Under the pieces are notes generated by a model, which worked only from the letters and a program-made list of their open reading frames with translations, was not told where the DNA came from and did no database searches. The position numbers and the translations under genes are program-made. 64,000 nt of DNA from Pseudomonas jessenii. GTDB lineage: Bacteria; Pseudomonadota; Gammaproteobacteria; Pseudomonadales; Pseudomonadaceae. Location of the stretch: contig NZ_NIWT01000005.1 of assembly GCF_002236115.1 (NCBI RefSeq), positions 620,001 through 684,000 on the forward strand. The letters are read 5' to 3'. Positions 1 through 7,663 of the stretch are shown one piece after another (positions within the stretch are counted from its first letter, which is position 1; each line of letters opens with the position of its first letter).

Positions 1-287
1 GCGAACGCCGTAAGTCGGTCACCGAGTTCAAGGAAGCCCTGGACTGGCTGATGGCTGAAAGCACCAAGCGCCACACCATCCAGCGATACAAAGGTCTGGG
101 CGAGATGAACCCGGATCAGCTGTGGGAAACCACCATGGACCCAAGCGTGCGTCGCATGCTGAAAGTGACTATCGAAGACGCCATTGGCGCGGACCAGATC
201 TTCAACACCCTGATGGGTGATGCGGTCGAACCACGTCGTGACTTCATCGAAAGCAATGCCCTGGCGGTGTCCAACCTGGACTTCTGA
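1..287 (+). CDS. gyrB: DNA gyrase subunit B, C-terminal part (5' end outside window)
   Basis: The frame is open from base 3 and ends in TGA at 285-287. It encodes the C-terminal Toprim/tail region of GyrB: the segment around IQRYKGLGEMNPDQLWETT is the highly conserved GyrB signature, followed by a tail ending in SNLDF as in Pseudomonas GyrB. GyrB is the ATPase subunit that, with GyrA, introduces negative supercoils. In pseudomonads gyrB follows dnaA-dnaN-recF, so the replication origin should lie a few kilobases to the left of this window. Only about 94 residues are present. A strong terminator follows. Confidence 0.98.
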   Translation, partial: ERRKSVTEFKEALDWLMAESTKRHTIQRYKGLGEMNPDQLWETTMDPSVRRMLKVTIEDAIGADQIFNTLMGDAVEPRRDFIESNALAVSNLDF

Positions 288-305
288 TCCCGGTCGACCC
301 CAACG

Positions 306-338
306 AAAAGGCCAATGCATTTGCATTGGCCTTTTTTT
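306..338 (+). terminator. Intrinsic terminator of gyrB
   Basis: A perfect 14-bp inverted repeat (AAAAGGCCAATGCA / TGCATTGGCCTTTT) with a 2-nt loop is followed by a T run, about 20 bases after the gyrB stop codon. Confidence 0.9.
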
Positions 339-347
339 GCCCGCGTT

Positions 348-632
348 TTACTCGCTCGCCGGTGCCACACTCTCCAACCGATACCCATAAATCGTCAGCA
401 ACTGCCAACCGCGATCCGCCGTCAGCCCAAGCTTGTTGCGCAGGCGATAGATGTGAGTATCGAGCGGCCGGGACGAGGACACTTCTTCATCGGGCCAGAA
501 TCGTTCGTACAGATAATCCCGCGACCAGGCGCTGCCCATCGCGCAGCTGAAGATCGAACTGTTCAGCCAATACCGACGCTTTTCTTCCGCCCAAGGTATC
601 GATGGCGTGGGGTTGGGATTATCGATGGTCAA
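348..632 (-). CDS. Small winged-helix (OmpR/PhoB C-terminal type) DNA-binding protein, possibly degenerate
   Basis: The 94-residue frame contains a recognisable OmpR/PhoB recognition-helix region. SRDYLYERFW, then RPLDTHIYRLRNKLGL, then the wing WQLLTIYGYRLE match the second half of the Trans_reg_C fold. No receiver domain precedes it. The predicted start is TTG at 632; the next ATG is at 539, inside the domain. The first helix of the fold looks poor in this frame. A neighbouring frame reads LAEQFDLQLRDGQRLV just before SRDYL, which would fit if two bases had been lost near 525, so this may be a frameshifted remnant of a response regulator. Terminators flank it on both sides. Target and function are unknown. 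Confidence 0.55.
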   Translation of the reverse strand: MTIDNPNPTPSIPWAEEKRRYWLNSSIFSCAMGSAWSRDYLYERFWPDEEVSSSRPLDTHIYRLRNKLGLTADRGWQLLTIYGYRLESVAPASE

Positions 633-651
633 AGCCGTTGTGGATGGGCAT

Positions 652-682
652 AAAAAAACCGGCTATATCCGCCGGTTTTTTT
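652..682. terminator. Bidirectional intrinsic terminator
   Basis: AAAAAAACCGGC, a 7-nt loop, then GCCGGTTTTTTT. The A and T runs on both sides would allow termination in either direction. It lies between the winged-helix gene and the end of the acyltransferase gene. Confidence 0.75.
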
Positions 683-797
683 ACGTCCAAAAAAAACTTA
701 TGCACGTTTTTATGGTTTTTATCATTCTAAGAAATATGTAAAAAAATCATAATGTTAGGTACAAAAAACGACGCTTTTCAATGAAACGGTACACAGG

Positions 798-806
798 TTA
801 TCCACA
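798..806 (+). other. DnaA box (perfect TTATCCACA)
   Basis: Exact match to the DnaA consensus 9-mer just beyond the acyltransferase stop codon. It is one of 13 such boxes in the first 23 kb. Confidence 0.6.
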
Positions 807-811
807 GAATC

Positions 812-1591
812 TCAGACAACCACCTGATCGTTTGAAACCGGCGCTTGCGGAGCCGGTGGCAGTGAGCCCATTTCCCGTTGCATCTGCTCGTTCCACGCCT
901 GGACCCGGTCGTTCAATTCAGCAATGGCTCGTGGTCCGGTGCCTGCGGCATACATCGGCTCACCAATGATCACAGTGATGACGCCCTGCTTCTTCGCCCA
1001 ACCGGTTTTCGGCCAGAACTTGCCTGCGTTGTGCGCAATGGGCAGCACCGGCAATTCGGCGTTGACCGCCAAGGCGCTGCCACCGCGCGAGAACTTTCCG
1101 ACGGTGCCGAAAGGAACGCGCGTGCCTTCGGGGAAGATCAGCACCCAGACATTGTCCTTGAGCAACTCATCACCTTTTTGAGCCACATGCTTGAGTGCTG
1201 CTTTCGGGTTGTCGCGATCGATGGCGATCGGTCGCAGCATGGCCATGGCCCAACCGAAGAACGGCACATAGAGCAACTCACGTTTGAGCACCTGGCTCAG
1301 CGGTGAGAAGTAGGCGGAGAGAAAAAACGTCTCCCAGGTACTCTGATGGTTCGATTGAATCACGCACGGCCGTTCAGGTACGTTCTCGGCACCCTTCACT
1401 TCGTAGCGAATACCAAGGAACACTTTGCTCAGCCACAGGGCACAACGGCACCAATACACGTTGATGAAGCGATAACGTGCCTTGAAGGGCAGAAACGGCG
1501 CGATAAAAAAACTCAGGCTGCACCACAGCAATGAGCTGGTGCCCAGCAGCAGGTAAAAGAGGAAGGTTCTGATGGCCTGCAATATCGACAT
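812..1591 (-). CDS. 1-acyl-sn-glycerol-3-phosphate acyltransferase (PlsC family)
   Basis: This 259-residue protein should transfer an acyl chain to lysophosphatidic acid at the inner membrane during phospholipid synthesis. An N-terminal hydrophobic segment (about residues 8-35) anchors it. The catalytic block is NHQSTWE at 81-87, where the family pattern H-x4-D has E in place of D, and FPEGTR at 153-158 is the phosphate-binding motif. The position next to gyrB and the sequence fit the P. aeruginosa PA0005 (LptA) / P. fluorescens HdtS group, which has been linked to membrane composition and quorum-signal production. That link is known for the family, not shown here. It lies downstream of gmhB in the same direction. 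Confidence 0.93.
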   Translation of the reverse strand: MSILQAIRTFLFYLLLGTSSLLWCSLSFFIAPFLPFKARYRFINVYWCRCALWLSKVFLGIRYEVKGAENVPERPCVIQSNHQSTWETFFLSAYFSPLSQVLKRELLYVPFFGWAMAMLRPIAIDRDNPKAALKHVAQKGDELLKDNVWVLIFPEGTRVPFGTVGKFSRGGSALAVNAELPVLPIAHNAGKFWPKTGWAKKQGVITVIIGEPMYAAGTGPRAIAELNDRVQAWNEQMQREMGSLPPAPQAPVSNDQVVV

Positions 1592-1674
1592 GGTGACGTT
1601 TACCGTTGCGGGAATTGCCCGCCTGTATAAAGCGCACTCCTGATGGGTCCTTTATCAGGAATTTCAGAAGCACT

Positions 1675-2208
1675 CTAATTGTGGATAAGTTCTGCGGCAA
1701 TCGCCGCCAGATCGTCAAAAATCAATGTGCCAACCGGAAGGGTCTTGCCCAAAGTCTTTTCGCCTTTCCCGGTCTTTACCAAAACTGGCTGTGAATCGAC
1801 GGCTTTGGCGGCTTCCAGGTCACCAAGGCTGTCGCCGACGAACCAGAGATCGGTCAGCGACACGTTGTAATGAGCGGCGATGGTTTTCAACATCCCGGGT
1901 TTCGGCTTGCGGCAATCGCAGCCTTCGTCCGGCCCATGCGGGCAGTAGACGATCAGGCCGACTTCACCACCCTGCTCCGCCACCAACGCGCGCAAGCGCT
2001 CGTGCATGGCATTGAGGGTGGCAAGGTCGTAATAGCCGCGAGCGATGCCCGACTGGTTGGTAGCGACGGCTACCGTCCAGCCAGCCTTGCTCAACTGCGC
2101 GATGGCTTCGATCGATCCGGGGAGTGGAATCCACTCCTCCACCGACTTGATGTAAGCGTCGGAGTCGTAATTGATCACTCCGTCCCGATCGAGAATCAGC
2201 AGTTTCAA
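1675..2208 (-). CDS. gmhB: D-glycero-beta-D-manno-heptose-1,7-bisphosphate 7-phosphatase
   Basis: A HAD-superfamily phosphatase of 177 residues in the ADP-heptose pathway for the LPS inner core. The nucleophile motif LDRDGVINYD is at the very N-terminus. The zinc-binding CPH..CDC insertion typical of GmhB is present (CPHGPDEGCDCRKPKPGM), and WFVGDSLGDLEAA is the acidic motif IV. The frame is open further upstream into glyS, but the family starts at K-L-L-I-L-D. I therefore choose the TTG at 2208, which has a GAGGGA ribosome-binding site and lies 10 bases after the glyS stop, so the two genes are probably cotranscribed. Confidence 0.93.
   Translation of the reverse strand: MKLLILDRDGVINYDSDAYIKSVEEWIPLPGSIEAIAQLSKAGWTVAVATNQSGIARGYYDLATLNAMHERLRALVAEQGGEVGLIVYCPHGPDEGCDCRKPKPGMLKTIAAHYNVSLTDLWFVGDSLGDLEAAKAVDSQPVLVKTGKGEKTLGKTLPVGTLIFDDLAAIAAELIHN
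1680..1688 (-). other. DnaA box
   Basis: Perfect TTATCCACA on the minus strand, inside the 3' end of gmhB. Confidence 0.5.
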
Positions 2209-2218
2209 CAGCAGTCCC

Positions 2219-4273
2219 TCAACCCAGCAGCGAAATGTCGGCGACGCCGAGGAACAGCCCACGCAGACGTGCCAGCAACGCATAACGGTTGGCGCGGACC
2301 TTTGCGTCCTCCGCATTGACCATCACGGCTTCGAAGAACGCATCCACCGGCTCGCGCAAGGCGGCCAGACGTGCCAGCGATTCGCTGTACTGACGGGTCG
2401 CAGCCATTGGCTGCACCGCTTGATCCGCTTGCTGGATCGCCGAGTACAGGGAGAACTCGGCGGCGTTGTCGAAGTACTTGGCTTCGACGGTGGTCGGCAT
2501 GCTGCCTTCGAGTTTGCTCAGCAGGTTCGATACGCGCTTGTTCACCGCGGCCAGTGCAGCGGCTTCCGGCAATTTGCGGAACGCTTCCACCGCTTGTACG
2601 CGCTGATCGAAATCCAGGGCCGAACCCGGTTTCAGGGCACGTACCGACAGGTAGGTGGCAACATCCACGCCTTCGTCTTCGTAACGGGCACGCAGACGGT
2701 CGAAGATGAACTCCAGCACCGAATCAGCCAGGCCGGCAGCCTTGACCTTGCTGCCGAACGAGTTGACGGCGAAGGCCACGGCGTCGGTCAGGTCGAGGTC
2801 GAGCTTCTTGTCGATCAGGATCCGCAGCACGCCGAGCGCGGCACGGCGCAGAGCATACGGGTCTTTGCTACCGGTGGGCAGCATGCCGACACCGAAGATC
2901 CCGACCAGGGTGTCGAGCTTGTCGGCGATCGCCACGGCCGCACCGGTCAGGGTGGTCGGCAGTTCAGCGCCGGCACCGCGCGGCATGTACTGCTCGTTCA
3001 GCGCCAGTGCGACATCTTCCGGCTCGCCATCGTTGAGGGCGTAGTAGTAACCGGCGACACCTTGCATCTCCGGGAACTCGCCGACCATCTCGGTCGACAG
3101 GTCACACTTGGACAGCAGGCCTGCACGAGCAGCCCACGAAGCGTTGCCGCCAATGCGCGCCGCGATGTAGGCGGCGAGTCTGGAAACGCGTTCGGCCTTG
3201 TCGTAGACGCTGCCGAGTTTTTCCTGGAACACCACGTTCTGCAGGCGCAGGTTGAAGTCTTCGAGCTTTTGCTTCTTGTCTTGCTTGAAGAAGAACTCGG
3301 CGTCGGTCAGGCGTGGGCGAACCACTTTCTCGTTACCGGCGATGATCTGCTGTGGGTCCTTGCTCTCGATGTTGGCCACGGTAATGAAACGTGGCAGCAA
3401 CTTGCCGTCGGCGTCCAGCAGGCAGAAGTACTTCTGGTTGTCCTGCATGGTGGTGATCAGGGCTTCCTGCGGCACGTCGAGGAAGCGCTCCTCGAACGAG
3501 CACACCAGCGGCACCGGCCATTCGACCAGCGCGGTCACTTCATCGAGCAGCGCTGGAGGAACGATTGCCGTGCCTTCCTGACGGGTGGCCAGCTCTTCGG
3601 TGCGCTTGCTGATGATCTCGCGACGCTCGTTGGCGTCGGCCAAAACGTAGGCGGCACGCAGGTCGGCCAGGTAGCTGGACGGCGAACCGATGCGCACGTT
3701 TTCCGGGTGATGGAAGCGGTGGCCACGGGAGTCGCGGCCGGCCTTCTGGGCGAGGATGGTGCAGTCGATGACCTGGTCACCGAGCAGCATCACCAGCCAT
3801 TGGGTCGGACGAACGAATTCTTCCTTGCGCGCGCCCCAACGCATGCGTTTCGGGATCGGCAGGTCGTTCAGCGAATCTTCGACGATGGTCGGCAGCAGGC
3901 TCGCAGTCGCCTTGCCGGCGATGCTCTGGCTGTAGCGAAGTTTCGGGCCGCTCTGATCGATTTCGCTCAGCTCGACGCCGCACTTCTTGGCGAAGCCCAA
4001 TGCTGCCTGGGTCGGGTTGCCTTCAGCATCGAACGCGGCCTGACGCGGCGGGCCGTCGAGGTTGATGCTGCGATCCGGCTGCTGGGTGGCCAGTGCGGTG
4101 ATCAGCACGGCCAGGCGGCGCGGAGCGGCATAAACGGTTTTGCTCTCGTAGTTCAGGCCGGCAGCTTGCAGGCCCTTGTCGATACCGGCGAGGAACGCCT
4201 CGGCCAGTGTGTTCAGGGCTTTGGGTGGCAGTTCTTCAGTGCCCAGTTCAACCAGAAAATCCAGAGCACTCAT
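2219..4273 (-). CDS. glyS: Glycyl-tRNA synthetase beta subunit
   Basis: A 684-residue protein, the usual length for bacterial GlyS. It begins MSALDFLVELGTEELPPKAL, the characteristic beta-subunit start. It carries tRNA-recognition and HD-like domains and ends in a DALR-type anticodon-binding region. With GlyQ it forms the alpha2beta2 enzyme that charges tRNA-Gly. Its ATG overlaps the glyQ stop codon (ATGA at 4270-4273), indicating translational coupling. gmhB follows 10 bases downstream. Confidence 0.98.
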   Translation of the reverse strand: MSALDFLVELGTEELPPKALNTLAEAFLAGIDKGLQAAGLNYESKTVYAAPRRLAVLITALATQQPDRSINLDGPPRQAAFDAEGNPTQAALGFAKKCGVELSEIDQSGPKLRYSQSIAGKATASLLPTIVEDSLNDLPIPKRMRWGARKEEFVRPTQWLVMLLGDQVIDCTILAQKAGRDSRGHRFHHPENVRIGSPSSYLADLRAAYVLADANERREIISKRTEELATRQEGTAIVPPALLDEVTALVEWPVPLVCSFEERFLDVPQEALITTMQDNQKYFCLLDADGKLLPRFITVANIESKDPQQIIAGNEKVVRPRLTDAEFFFKQDKKQKLEDFNLRLQNVVFQEKLGSVYDKAERVSRLAAYIAARIGGNASWAARAGLLSKCDLSTEMVGEFPEMQGVAGYYYALNDGEPEDVALALNEQYMPRGAGAELPTTLTGAAVAIADKLDTLVGIFGVGMLPTGSKDPYALRRAALGVLRILIDKKLDLDLTDAVAFAVNSFGSKVKAAGLADSVLEFIFDRLRARYEDEGVDVATYLSVRALKPGSALDFDQRVQAVEAFRKLPEAAALAAVNKRVSNLLSKLEGSMPTTVEAKYFDNAAEFSLYSAIQQADQAVQPMAATRQYSESLARLAALREPVDAFFEAVMVNAEDAKVRANRYALLARLRGLFLGVADISLLG

Positions 4274-5223
4274 TGTGCAGCCTCCAGCTTGGCCAGTACT
4301 TCATCACGCAGGTCCGGGGTCGCCATCGGGAAGCCCAGCTTGGCGCGAGCCAGCAGGTAGGCTTGCGCAACGGAACGCGCCAGGGTGCGTACACGCAGGA
4401 TGTATTGCTGACGCGCGGTCACCGAGATCGCCCGGCGCGCATCCAGCAGGTTGAAGGTGTGGGAAGCCTTCAACACCATTTCGTAGCTCGGCAACGGCAG
4501 CGGCTGGTCGAGTTCGATCAGGCGCTTGGCTTCGCTTTCGTAGAAATCGAACAGTTCGAACAGCTTGTCGACATTGGCGTGTTCGAAGTTGTAAGTGGAC
4601 TGCTCCACTTCGTTCTGGTGGAACACGTCGCCGTAGGTCACTTTGCCGAACGGACCGTCAGCCCACACCAGGTCGTAGACCGAGTCCACGCCTTGCAGGT
4701 ACATGGCCAGACGTTCGAGACCGTAGGTGATCTCGCCGGTCACCGGGTAGCACTCGATGCCGCCCGCTTGCTGGAAGTAGGTGAACTGGGTCACTTCCAT
4801 GCCGTTGAGCCAGACTTCCCAGCCCAGACCCCAGGCGCCGAGGGTCGGCGATTCCCAGTTGTCTTCGACGAAGCGAATGTCGTGGACCAGCGGGTCCAGG
4901 CCAACGTGCTTGAGAGAGCCCAGGTACAGTTCCTGGAAGTTGTCCGGGTTCGGCTTCAGGACCACCTGGAACTGGTAGTAGTGCTGCAGACGGTTCGGGT
5001 TTTCACCGTAACGGCCGTCAGTCGGACGGCGGCTTGGCTGCACGTAGGCGGCGTTCCAGGTTTCCGGGCCGATGGCGCGCAGGAATGTTGCGGTGTGGAA
5101 AGTGCCGGCGCCTACTTCCATATCGTAGGGCTGAAGTACCACACAACCTTGCTCGGCCCAGTATTGCTGGAGGGCGAGGATCAAGTCTTGGAAGGTACGC
5201 ACGGCTGGCGTAGGCTGGCTCAC
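4270..5223 (-). CDS. glyQ: Glycyl-tRNA synthetase alpha subunit
   Basis: A 317-residue catalytic class II subunit. Conserved blocks include TFQDLILALQQYWAEQGC, YVQPSRRPTDGRYGENPNR (motif 2 region) and GWEVWLNGMEVTQFTYFQQ. The open frame extends back to 5355, but the family begins at S-Q-P-T-P. I choose the GTG at 5223, which has AGGTGA about 7 bases upstream. It is divergent from tag, with an 81-bp gap that must hold both promoters. Confidence 0.98.
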   Translation of the reverse strand: MSQPTPAVRTFQDLILALQQYWAEQGCVVLQPYDMEVGAGTFHTATFLRAIGPETWNAAYVQPSRRPTDGRYGENPNRLQHYYQFQVVLKPNPDNFQELYLGSLKHVGLDPLVHDIRFVEDNWESPTLGAWGLGWEVWLNGMEVTQFTYFQQAGGIECYPVTGEITYGLERLAMYLQGVDSVYDLVWADGPFGKVTYGDVFHQNEVEQSTYNFEHANVDKLFELFDFYESEAKRLIELDQPLPLPSYEMVLKASHTFNLLDARRAISVTARQQYILRVRTLARSVAQAYLLARAKLGFPMATPDLRDEVLAKLEAAQ

Positions 5224-5304
5224 GAAATTCACCTGTTTCTTGGGCTGCGATTTAAAGAGCGGGAGTATACCCGATTCATTGCTGCGCACGCCCCCTGGAG
5301 CCTT

Positions 5305-5862
5305 ATGCCACGCTGCTTTTGGTGTTCCGAAGATCCGCTGTACATGGCTTATCACGATCAGGAGTGGGGCACGCCGCTACGGGATGCGCAGGGATTGTTC
5401 GAGTTACTTTTGCTCGAAGGGTTCCAGGCCGGGCTTTCCTGGATCACCGTGCTGCGCAAGCGCGAGCGTTATCGCGAAGTTTTGTTCGGCTTCGACGTGC
5501 AGCGCGTGGCGCAGATGAGCGATGCCGAAATCGACGAGCTGATGCTCGATCCCGGCATCATCCGCAACCGACTCAAGCTCAACGCGGCCCGGCGCAATGC
5601 CCAGGCCTGGCTGGCGCTGGAGGATCCGGTGGCGTTTCTGTGGTCATTCGTCGGCGGTACCCCTTTGATCAATCATTTCAAGGATCGCAGCGAAGTCCCG
5701 GCCGTGACGCCGACTGCCGTGGAAATGAGCAAAGGCTTGAAAAAGGCCGGCTTCACGTTCGTCGGGCCGACCATCTGCTACGCGCTGATGCAGGCCTCGG
5801 GCATGGTCATGGATCACACACGCGATTGCGACCGCTACGCGCAGCTGGCGAACGGCGGTTAG
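5305..5862 (+). CDS. tag: DNA-3-methyladenine glycosylase I
   Basis: A 185-residue base-excision repair enzyme that removes 3-methyladenine. The N-terminus MPRCFWCSEDPLYMAYHDQE contains the conserved Tag zinc cysteines. The core ELLLLEGFQAGLSWITVLRKR and the C-terminal CYALMQASGMVMDHTRDCDR (zinc His and Cys) are also typical. The ATG at 5305 is preceded by a GGAG. The 5' end is divergent from glyQ. The next gene starts 40 bases downstream. Confidence 0.97.
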   Translation: MPRCFWCSEDPLYMAYHDQEWGTPLRDAQGLFELLLLEGFQAGLSWITVLRKRERYREVLFGFDVQRVAQMSDAEIDELMLDPGIIRNRLKLNAARRNAQAWLALEDPVAFLWSFVGGTPLINHFKDRSEVPAVTPTAVEMSKGLKKAGFTFVGPTICYALMQASGMVMDHTRDCDRYAQLANGG

Positions 5863-5901
5863 AATGGCCGCCTCGCGCACAGCACAAGATCAGGAGTGAC
5901 C

Positions 5902-5910
5902 TGTGGATAA
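5902..5910 (-). other. DnaA box overlapping the htrB start codon
   Basis: TGTGGATAA spans the GTG start codon at 5903 and the next two codons, so DnaA bound here would cover the translation start region. Confidence 0.5.
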
Positions 5911-6790
5911 GTTTAAAGGCGCCTTGCTGGTAGGCGCTCTACGGCTGTTTGCCCTGCTTCCGTGGTGGGCCGTGCAGGCCGTGGGCTCGGCGATTGGCTG
6001 GGTTATGTGGAAAACCCCGAACCGTTCCCGCGACGTGGTACGGATCAATCTGTCCAAGTGCTTTCCGGACATGGACCCCGCCGAGCGTGAACGCCTGGTG
6101 GGCCAGAGCCTGAAAGACATCGGCAAGTCCCTGACCGAGAGTGCCTGCGCCTGGATATGGCCGGCCCAGCGCTCCATCGACCTGGTGCGCGAAGTCGAAG
6201 GCCTCGACGTATTGAAGGACGCCCTTGCCTCCGGCAAAGGCGTGGTCGGCATCACCAGCCACCTGGGCAACTGGGAAGTGCTCAATCACTTCTATTGCAG
6301 CCAGTGCAAACCGATCATTTTCTACCGTCCGCCGAAATTGAAGGCAGTGGATGAATTGCTGCAAAAGCAGCGGGTGCAGTTGGGTAACAAGGTCGCGGCT
6401 TCCACCAAGGAAGGCATCCTCAGTGTCATCAAGGAAGTGCGCAAAGGTGGTGCAGTGGGCATTCCCGCTGACCCGGAACCGTCCGAATCCGCCGGGATCT
6501 TCGTGCCGTTCTTCGCCACTCAGGCACTGACCAGCAAGTTCGTACCGAACATGCTGGCCGGCGGCAAAGCAGTCGGCGTATTCCTGCACGCCCTGCGCCT
6601 GCCGGACGGTTCGGGCTACAAAGTGATCCTTGAAGCCGCGCCAGAGGCCATGTACAGCACCGATACGGCAGAGTCCTGTGCGGCCATGAGCCAAGTGGTC
6701 GAGCGCTATGTGCGGGCGTACCCGAGCCAGTACATGTGGAGCATGAAGCGCTTCAAGAAGCGCCCACCGGGTGAAGAGCGTTGGTATTGA
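5903..6790 (+). CDS. htrB: Lipid A biosynthesis acyltransferase (HtrB/LpxL family)
   Basis: A 295-residue inner-membrane acyltransferase that adds a secondary acyl chain during lipid A synthesis. An N-terminal membrane segment (about residues 5-36) is followed by HLGNWE at 120-125, which supplies the catalytic His and Glu of the family. YRPPKLKAVDELL and the C-terminal YPSQYMWSMKRFKKRP block are also family-typical. It corresponds in position to P. aeruginosa PA0011. The start is GTG at 5903 with AGGAG about 8 bases upstream. It follows tag closely and is followed by a REP doublet. Confidence 0.93.
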   Translation: MDKFKGALLVGALRLFALLPWWAVQAVGSAIGWVMWKTPNRSRDVVRINLSKCFPDMDPAERERLVGQSLKDIGKSLTESACAWIWPAQRSIDLVREVEGLDVLKDALASGKGVVGITSHLGNWEVLNHFYCSQCKPIIFYRPPKLKAVDELLQKQRVQLGNKVAASTKEGILSVIKEVRKGGAVGIPADPEPSESAGIFVPFFATQALTSKFVPNMLAGGKAVGVFLHALRLPDGSGYKVILEAAPEAMYSTDTAESCAAMSQVVERYVRAYPSQYMWSMKRFKKRPPGEERWY

Positions 6791-6806
6791 CTTACTTGGC
6801 ACACTC

Positions 6807-6815
6807 TGTGGATAA
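6807..6815 (-). other. DnaA box
   Basis: Perfect TTATCCACA on the minus strand in the gap after htrB, directly before the first REP doublet. Confidence 0.5.
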
Positions 6816-6817
6816 CC

Positions 6818-6917
6818 TGTAGGAGCGAGCTTGCTCGCGATGGACGTTAACGATGATGTGGGCTGCCAGGTTGAACGCGGCGCCCTGGCATCCATCGCGA
6901 GCAAGCTCGCTCCTGCA
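6818..6917. repeat. REP doublet (long-spacer, TGTAGGAGCGAGC type)
   Basis: TGTAGGAGCGAGCTTGCTCGCGATGG and its inverted copy flank about 48 bases. This is the REPIN arrangement of fluorescent pseudomonads. The gap between htrB and the PilZ gene contains little else. Confidence 0.85.
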
Positions 6918-6950
6918 CGTATCCACAACCGTTCATCAGGGCGCAAAAAG

Positions 6951-7190
6951 ATGTCCGAACACCGCAAATCATTTCGCATCAAGATCAGCCACGAAAGCAT
7001 CGGCGATTGCCTGGGCCAGACGCGCAACCTGTCGACCACCGGCGTCTACGTCAAGCATCCGAAACTGTCGGCGCTGCCCAGGGGGGCGGTGGTTTACGGA
7101 CAGGTGCAGGATTTACCCACAGGCGCGCCTCGCGTGCGCATGGAAGTGGTGCAGGTGGACGCCGAGGGCATCGGTTTGCGCTATCTCTGA
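6951..7190 (+). CDS. PilZ-domain protein
   Basis: A 79-residue single-domain protein. It has the PilZ signatures RKSFRIKI (RxxxR-like, residues 5-9) and NLSTTGVYVKH (the (D/N)xSxxG motif), so cyclic-di-GMP binding is likely from family knowledge. A role in type IV pili or motility is not shown here. The frame is open upstream through the REP doublet, but the ATG at 6951 gives a family-like length. It converges on the TPR gene, with the two stop codons abutting at 7190/7191. Confidence 0.88.
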   Translation: MSEHRKSFRIKISHESIGDCLGQTRNLSTTGVYVKHPKLSALPRGAVVYGQVQDLPTGAPRVRMEVVQVDAEGIGLRYL

Positions 7191-7505
7191 TCAGTGGGCC
7201 TGACGCTCGAGCTTCTTCAGGAACACCGTCATTTCCTTCTCTGCCTGCTTGTCGCCATGGCCGCGAGCAGCTTCCAGGCCTTGCTCCCAGGCCTGCCGCG
7301 CGGCCGCAAAGTCCGCCAGCGCCAGATGGGCCTTGCCCAGTAGTTTCCACGCCGCCGAATACTTCGGATCGAATTCGACGCAGCGCTGAAAATGCTCCGC
7401 AGCCTTGGCGTTCTCCCCCAGATCCAGATAACCCTTGCCTAGGCCGAAGCGCAGCAAAGCGTTATCCACACCCTTGGCGAGCATTTTTTCCAGGGATTCG
7501 ATCAT
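7191..7505 (-). CDS. Small tetratricopeptide repeat protein
   Basis: A 104-residue protein made almost entirely of TPR helices. The segments NALLRFGLGKGYLDLGENAK, AAEHFQRCVEFDPKYSAAWK and LLGKAHLALADFAAARQAWE carry the W/L-G-Y-A-F-A-P spacing of TPR motifs. It probably mediates protein contacts and its partner is unknown. The ATG at 7505 is preferred to an upstream in-frame start because the family begins MIESLEKML. Its position matches P. aeruginosa PA0015. Confidence 0.85.
   Translation of the reverse strand: MIESLEKMLAKGVDNALLRFGLGKGYLDLGENAKAAEHFQRCVEFDPKYSAAWKLLGKAHLALADFAAARQAWEQGLEAARGHGDKQAEKEMTVFLKKLERQAH
7462..7470 (+). other. DnaA box
   Basis: Perfect TTATCCACA inside the TPR gene. 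Confidence 0.5.
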
Positions 7506-7546
7506 GGGTGGATTCCTTGCCTGAGGCATGTCATGGGTTGATTTAC

Positions 7547-7646
7547 TGTAGGCGCGAGCTTGCTCGCGACGAACCTGACAGCGACGCGGGGTGTCTGGTT
7601 TCCAGCATTATCGTTGACGACCTTCGCGAGCAGGGCCCGCTCCTAC
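7547..7646. repeat. REP doublet (long-spacer type, right arm diverged)
   Basis: The left arm is TGTAGGCGCGAGCTTGCTCGCGA and the inverted right arm is TTCGCGAGCAGGGCCCGCTCCTA. The inner sequence shares CGTTGACGACCTTCGCGAG with other long-spacer copies in this window. Confidence 0.75.
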
Positions 7647-7663
7647 TAAAGGCAGGCCCCGTA

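Noticed and set aside
2171..4360. 729-codon open frame on the plus strand, opposite glyS
   Set aside because: Shadow of glyS. High-GC codon bias leaves antisense frames open, and the glyS reading is a full-length known family.
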